The position numbers and the translations under genes are program-made. A stretch of 6,656 nt of DNA from Archaeoglobi archaeon (lineage in GTDB: Archaea; Halobacteriota; Archaeoglobi; Archaeoglobales; Archaeoglobaceae), in assembly GCA_004347865.1 (NCBI GenBank), contig QNUZ01000136.1, positions 1 through 6,656 of the forward strand, read 5' to 3'. Each line of letters opens with the position of its first letter. Within the stretch, counting starts at the first letter, position 1. A model generated the notes under the pieces. It was not told where the DNA came from, ran no database searches, and was given only the letters and a program-made list of their open reading frames with translations. Below are positions 5,091-6,656 of this stretch, in pieces.

Positions 5091-6357
5091 CCTTGGATTT
5101 GAGAGGGAGCCTCACCTCGAATAGGGCACCCTTTGGGACGTTATCCCTTACTGTTATCCTGCCGCCAAACATTTCGACTATTTTCTTTACTAGGAACAGT
5201 CCCAGACCACCGCCCCTTCTTGAGAAACCCGTCTCGAAAATTTTGCTCTTTATTTCATCAGGTATTCCGATTCCATTGTCTGCTATCTGGAGAACGCATT
5301 CATTTCCCTCTGTGAAAAGATTTATCGTTATCTGTACGGGGCTTACCTGGCTGTGTATTATTGCGTTGCCTACGATGTTATCAACAACAGATTTTAGAGC
5401 CTCGTTTGCCTCTACAAAAGCTTCTTTAATGTTTAAGCTGAAAATAGCTTGGTTGCCATATTTCTCCACAATGTTATTCACGATATCAGCTACGTTCACA
5501 ATTTTTAGCCTTCCTGAAGCTTCCTCCAGGCTTTTTATGTCGTATATTTTTTCGACTATCTTGTCAATTCTCTGTAGGGCCATTTCTTCATCCTTGATCT
5601 CGATTGCCCCTCTTACCACAGCCAAATCGTTTAGTATGTCGTGTCTCAGGAGCTTTGAAAGAAGTGAAAGATACTCATTTTTTCTTTTGAGCTCCTCGTT
5701 TGCTTCAAAAAGTTCAGTTGCGTCAATAGTAGTCACATAAACTGCTGGTTCTCCTTTATAGACAATATTTCTTGCCCTGGCAAGGACCCATCTAATCTTG
5801 CCATCTTTCCTAACTATTCTCCAGGAGTTATGCGCCTCCTCAGTTCTGATCCCTTTCTCTCTCTGCAGGTAGTTGGTGTAAATTCTCTCTCTATCTTCGG
5901 GGTGTATTATTTGAAAAGGATCCATTCCTAGCATCTCCTCTTGAGAATATCCCGCTCCCAAAGCAGCAGCTCTATTCAGAAATACATATTTTCCTTTTTG
6001 TATTATGTATATCCCAGCGAGGGAATTGTCGACTAGCATTCTGTAGAATTTCTCGCTATCTGCTATCTTTTCCTCTAGCCTCTTGATTCTTGTTATATCC
6101 ACGTAATTTCCGACGGCGTAAAGTTTTCTCCTATAGTGAAAGGGGGCGTATAGGCCGAAAACCCATCTAACTCTGCCATCCTTTGTGACGTACCTTATTT
6201 CATCAAAAACAGCCTCACCCTTCGAAACTCTTTCAATAATTTCTTTTGCTTTTTCCATGTCTTCTTGATATACCAAGTCCAGAACACTCATGTTCTTCAA
6301 CTCTTCTGCGGTGTATCCCGTTGCATGACAGAAAATATCATTGGCATAAAGATGCAT
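5071..6357 (-). CDS. Soluble PAS-PAS sensor histidine kinase (5' end lost to a frameshift)
   Basis: A cytosolic two-component kinase; no membrane helix is seen. In this frame, residues 1-95 are most of a first PAS domain (YANDIFCHATGY, then its C-terminal strands ending VGNYVDITRIKRLEEKI). Residues about 101-216 are a second, complete PAS (LVDNSLAGIYII to TTIDATELFEANEEL). A histidine phosphoacceptor helix follows with His239 in LLSKLLRHDILND. The ATPase domain has an N box (DNIVGNAIIHS, Asn327/Asn331), a G1 box IADNGIGIP (about 348-356) and a G2 box RRGGGLGLFLVKK. All catalytic motifs are present. The ATG at 6357 starts inside PAS1 and has no good ribosome site. The missing N-terminus is found upstream in another frame (6363-6434). 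No response regulator is in the window, so the partner and signal are unknown. Confidence 0.88.
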   Translation of the reverse strand: MHLYANDIFCHATGYTAEELKNMSVLDLVYQEDMEKAKEIIERVSKGEAVFDEIRYVTKDGRVRWVFGLYAPFHYRRKLYAVGNYVDITRIKRLEEKIADSEKFYRMLVDNSLAGIYIIQKGKYVFLNRAAALGAGYSQEEMLGMDPFQIIHPEDRERIYTNYLQREKGIRTEEAHNSWRIVRKDGKIRWVLARARNIVYKGEPAVYVTTIDATELFEANEELKRKNEYLSLLSKLLRHDILNDLAVVRGAIEIKDEEMALQRIDKIVEKIYDIKSLEEASGRLKIVNVADIVNNIVEKYGNQAIFSLNIKEAFVEANEALKSVVDNIVGNAIIHSQVSPVQITINLFTEGNECVLQIADNGIGIPDEIKSKIFETGFSRRGGGLGLFLVKKIVEMFGGRITVRDNVPKGALFEVRLPLKSKVKEQSS

Positions 6358-6362
6358 TAACT

Positions 6363-6434
6363 TCAGATCGGAAATGAGACTCCTGTTAGCATCCTATCCA
6401 CTATACTCCTCCAGAACCTGGCGCCAAATTGCAT
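6363..6434 (-). pseudogene. Frameshifted N-terminal part of the PAS-PAS histidine kinase
   Basis: From ATG 6434 the minus strand encodes 23 residues ending SIVDRMLTGVSFPI and a TGA at 6363-6365. This tail lines up with the start of the same protein's second PAS (LVDNSLAGIYII), which is exactly the piece missing from PAS1. One extra base, most simply in the TTTCC tract (minus strand, about 6370-6374), would join it to the frame SDLKLMHLYANDIF. The full kinase would then run from 6434 to 5071, about 450 residues. ATG 6434 also has a well-placed TATA box, while ATG 6357 does not. The cause may be a true mutation, recoding or a sequencing error. Confidence 0.68.
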
Positions 6435-6452
6435 AATTATTATCATAATAAA

Positions 6453-6465
6453 GGAATATATTATT
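6453..6465 (-). promoter_or_regulatory. Probable histidine kinase promoter (TATA box)
   Basis: AAAAATAATATATTCC read on the minus strand, with the TATA core centred about 25 bases before ATG 6434 and an A-rich BRE-like stretch upstream. The spacing points to a leaderless transcript starting at 6434 and not at 6357. Confidence 0.5.
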
Positions 6466-6491
6466 TTTTCGGTTTTTGAGGCTTCAGGTAG

Positions 6492-6508
6492 AAAAAAATA
6501 AATATTAA
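6492..6508 (+). promoter_or_regulatory. Probable PCNA gene promoter (BRE/TATA)
   Basis: A run of seven A (6492-6498) followed by TAAATATTAA (6499-6508), centred about 26 bases before ATG 6530: a typical archaeal BRE/TATA with leaderless spacing. It is divergent to the kinase promoter. The 95-base gap 6435-6529 holds only these two promoters. Confidence 0.55.
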
Positions 6509-6529
6509 CTGGGCAAAAAAAGTTTGGCT

Positions 6530-6656
6530 ATGGTAGAGGTCATAATGTCTGGGGAGATACTGAAAGCGATCTCGAGAGCTATCACAGCTCTTGTGAGTGA
6601 GTCCAGAATTCACTTTCTGGCCAAGGGCATTCATTCCCGTGCTGTCGATCCCTCCA
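6530..6656 (+). CDS. pcn: DNA polymerase sliding clamp (PCNA), N-terminal 42 codons (partial)
   Basis: The visible peptide MVEVIMSGEILKAISRAITAL, followed by LVSESRIHFLAKGIHSRAVDPS, matches the N-terminus of archaeal PCNA. The first beta-alpha unit and the IHSRAVDPS segment correspond to the conserved start of the clamp's first domain. PCNA forms a ring around DNA and tethers replicative polymerases, FEN1, ligase and other factors. The gene runs off the right edge at codon 42 (full proteins have about 245 residues). The start is clear: ATG with a TATA box at the leaderless distance and no upstream in-frame extension that resembles the family. Confidence 0.93.
   Translation, partial: MVEVIMSGEILKAISRAITALVSESRIHFLAKGIHSRAVDPS

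Noticed and set aside
5093..5740. 215-residue plus-strand open frame
   Set aside because: Antisense to the histidine kinase, whose domains are unmistakable. The Ser/Ile-rich translation looks like a shadow.
6363..6434. A stand-alone 23-codon leader peptide before the kinase
   Set aside because: Its end aligns with the start of a PAS domain that the downstream frame lacks, so a frameshifted kinase N-terminus is the simpler reading.

Overview
The window looks archaeal and most like a hyperthermophilic euryarchaeon of the Archaeoglobales (Archaeoglobus, Ferroglobus or Geoglobus type). This is inferred from gene content and style. It has an archaeal sliding clamp (PCNA), an archaeal Trm10 tRNA methyltransferase, a DUF166 protein and a MTA/SAH-type deaminase. 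Most genes have A/T-rich TATA-like boxes about 25-27 bases before the start codon, as in archaeal leaderless transcripts. The host genes are compact and arranged as divergent and convergent pairs.

Left edge (1-1042): the window opens inside the 3' end of an IS200/IS605-type element. The last 48 codons of a TnpB reading frame (2-148), a structured omega-RNA-like region and the terminal hairpin with a bulged T (113-135) lie on the + strand. The element appears to end at the TCAC at 139-142. It is inserted in a CopA-like heavy-metal P-type ATPase gene on the minus strand, cutting it after residue 300, before the phosphorylation domain. The first bases outside the element, which would be the TnpB guide, are copA sequence.

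Middle (1043-5090): copA diverges from a Trm10-like tRNA m1G9/m1A9 methyltransferase gene (+). That gene converges with an amidohydrolase gene of the MTA/SAH/5'-deoxyadenosine deaminase family (-), and the two overlap by 16 bases. The deaminase gene diverges from a probable two-gene operon (+): a metallo-beta-lactamase-fold hydrolase lacking the usual last histidine ligand, then a cysteine-rich DUF166 protein.

Right edge (5071-6656): a soluble PAS-PAS histidine kinase gene (-) overlaps the end of the DUF166 gene by 20 bases. Its annotatable ATG lies inside the first PAS domain. The missing start of that domain is encoded just upstream in another frame, from an ATG at 6434 with its own promoter, so the gene is frameshifted or the sequence has a one-base error. 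The kinase diverges from the PCNA gene, of which only the first 42 codons are in the window.

No classical novel defence system is visible. The most notable points are the copA::IS605 junction with its self-directed TnpB guide, the frameshifted kinase, and the degenerate MBL protein paired with DUF166.
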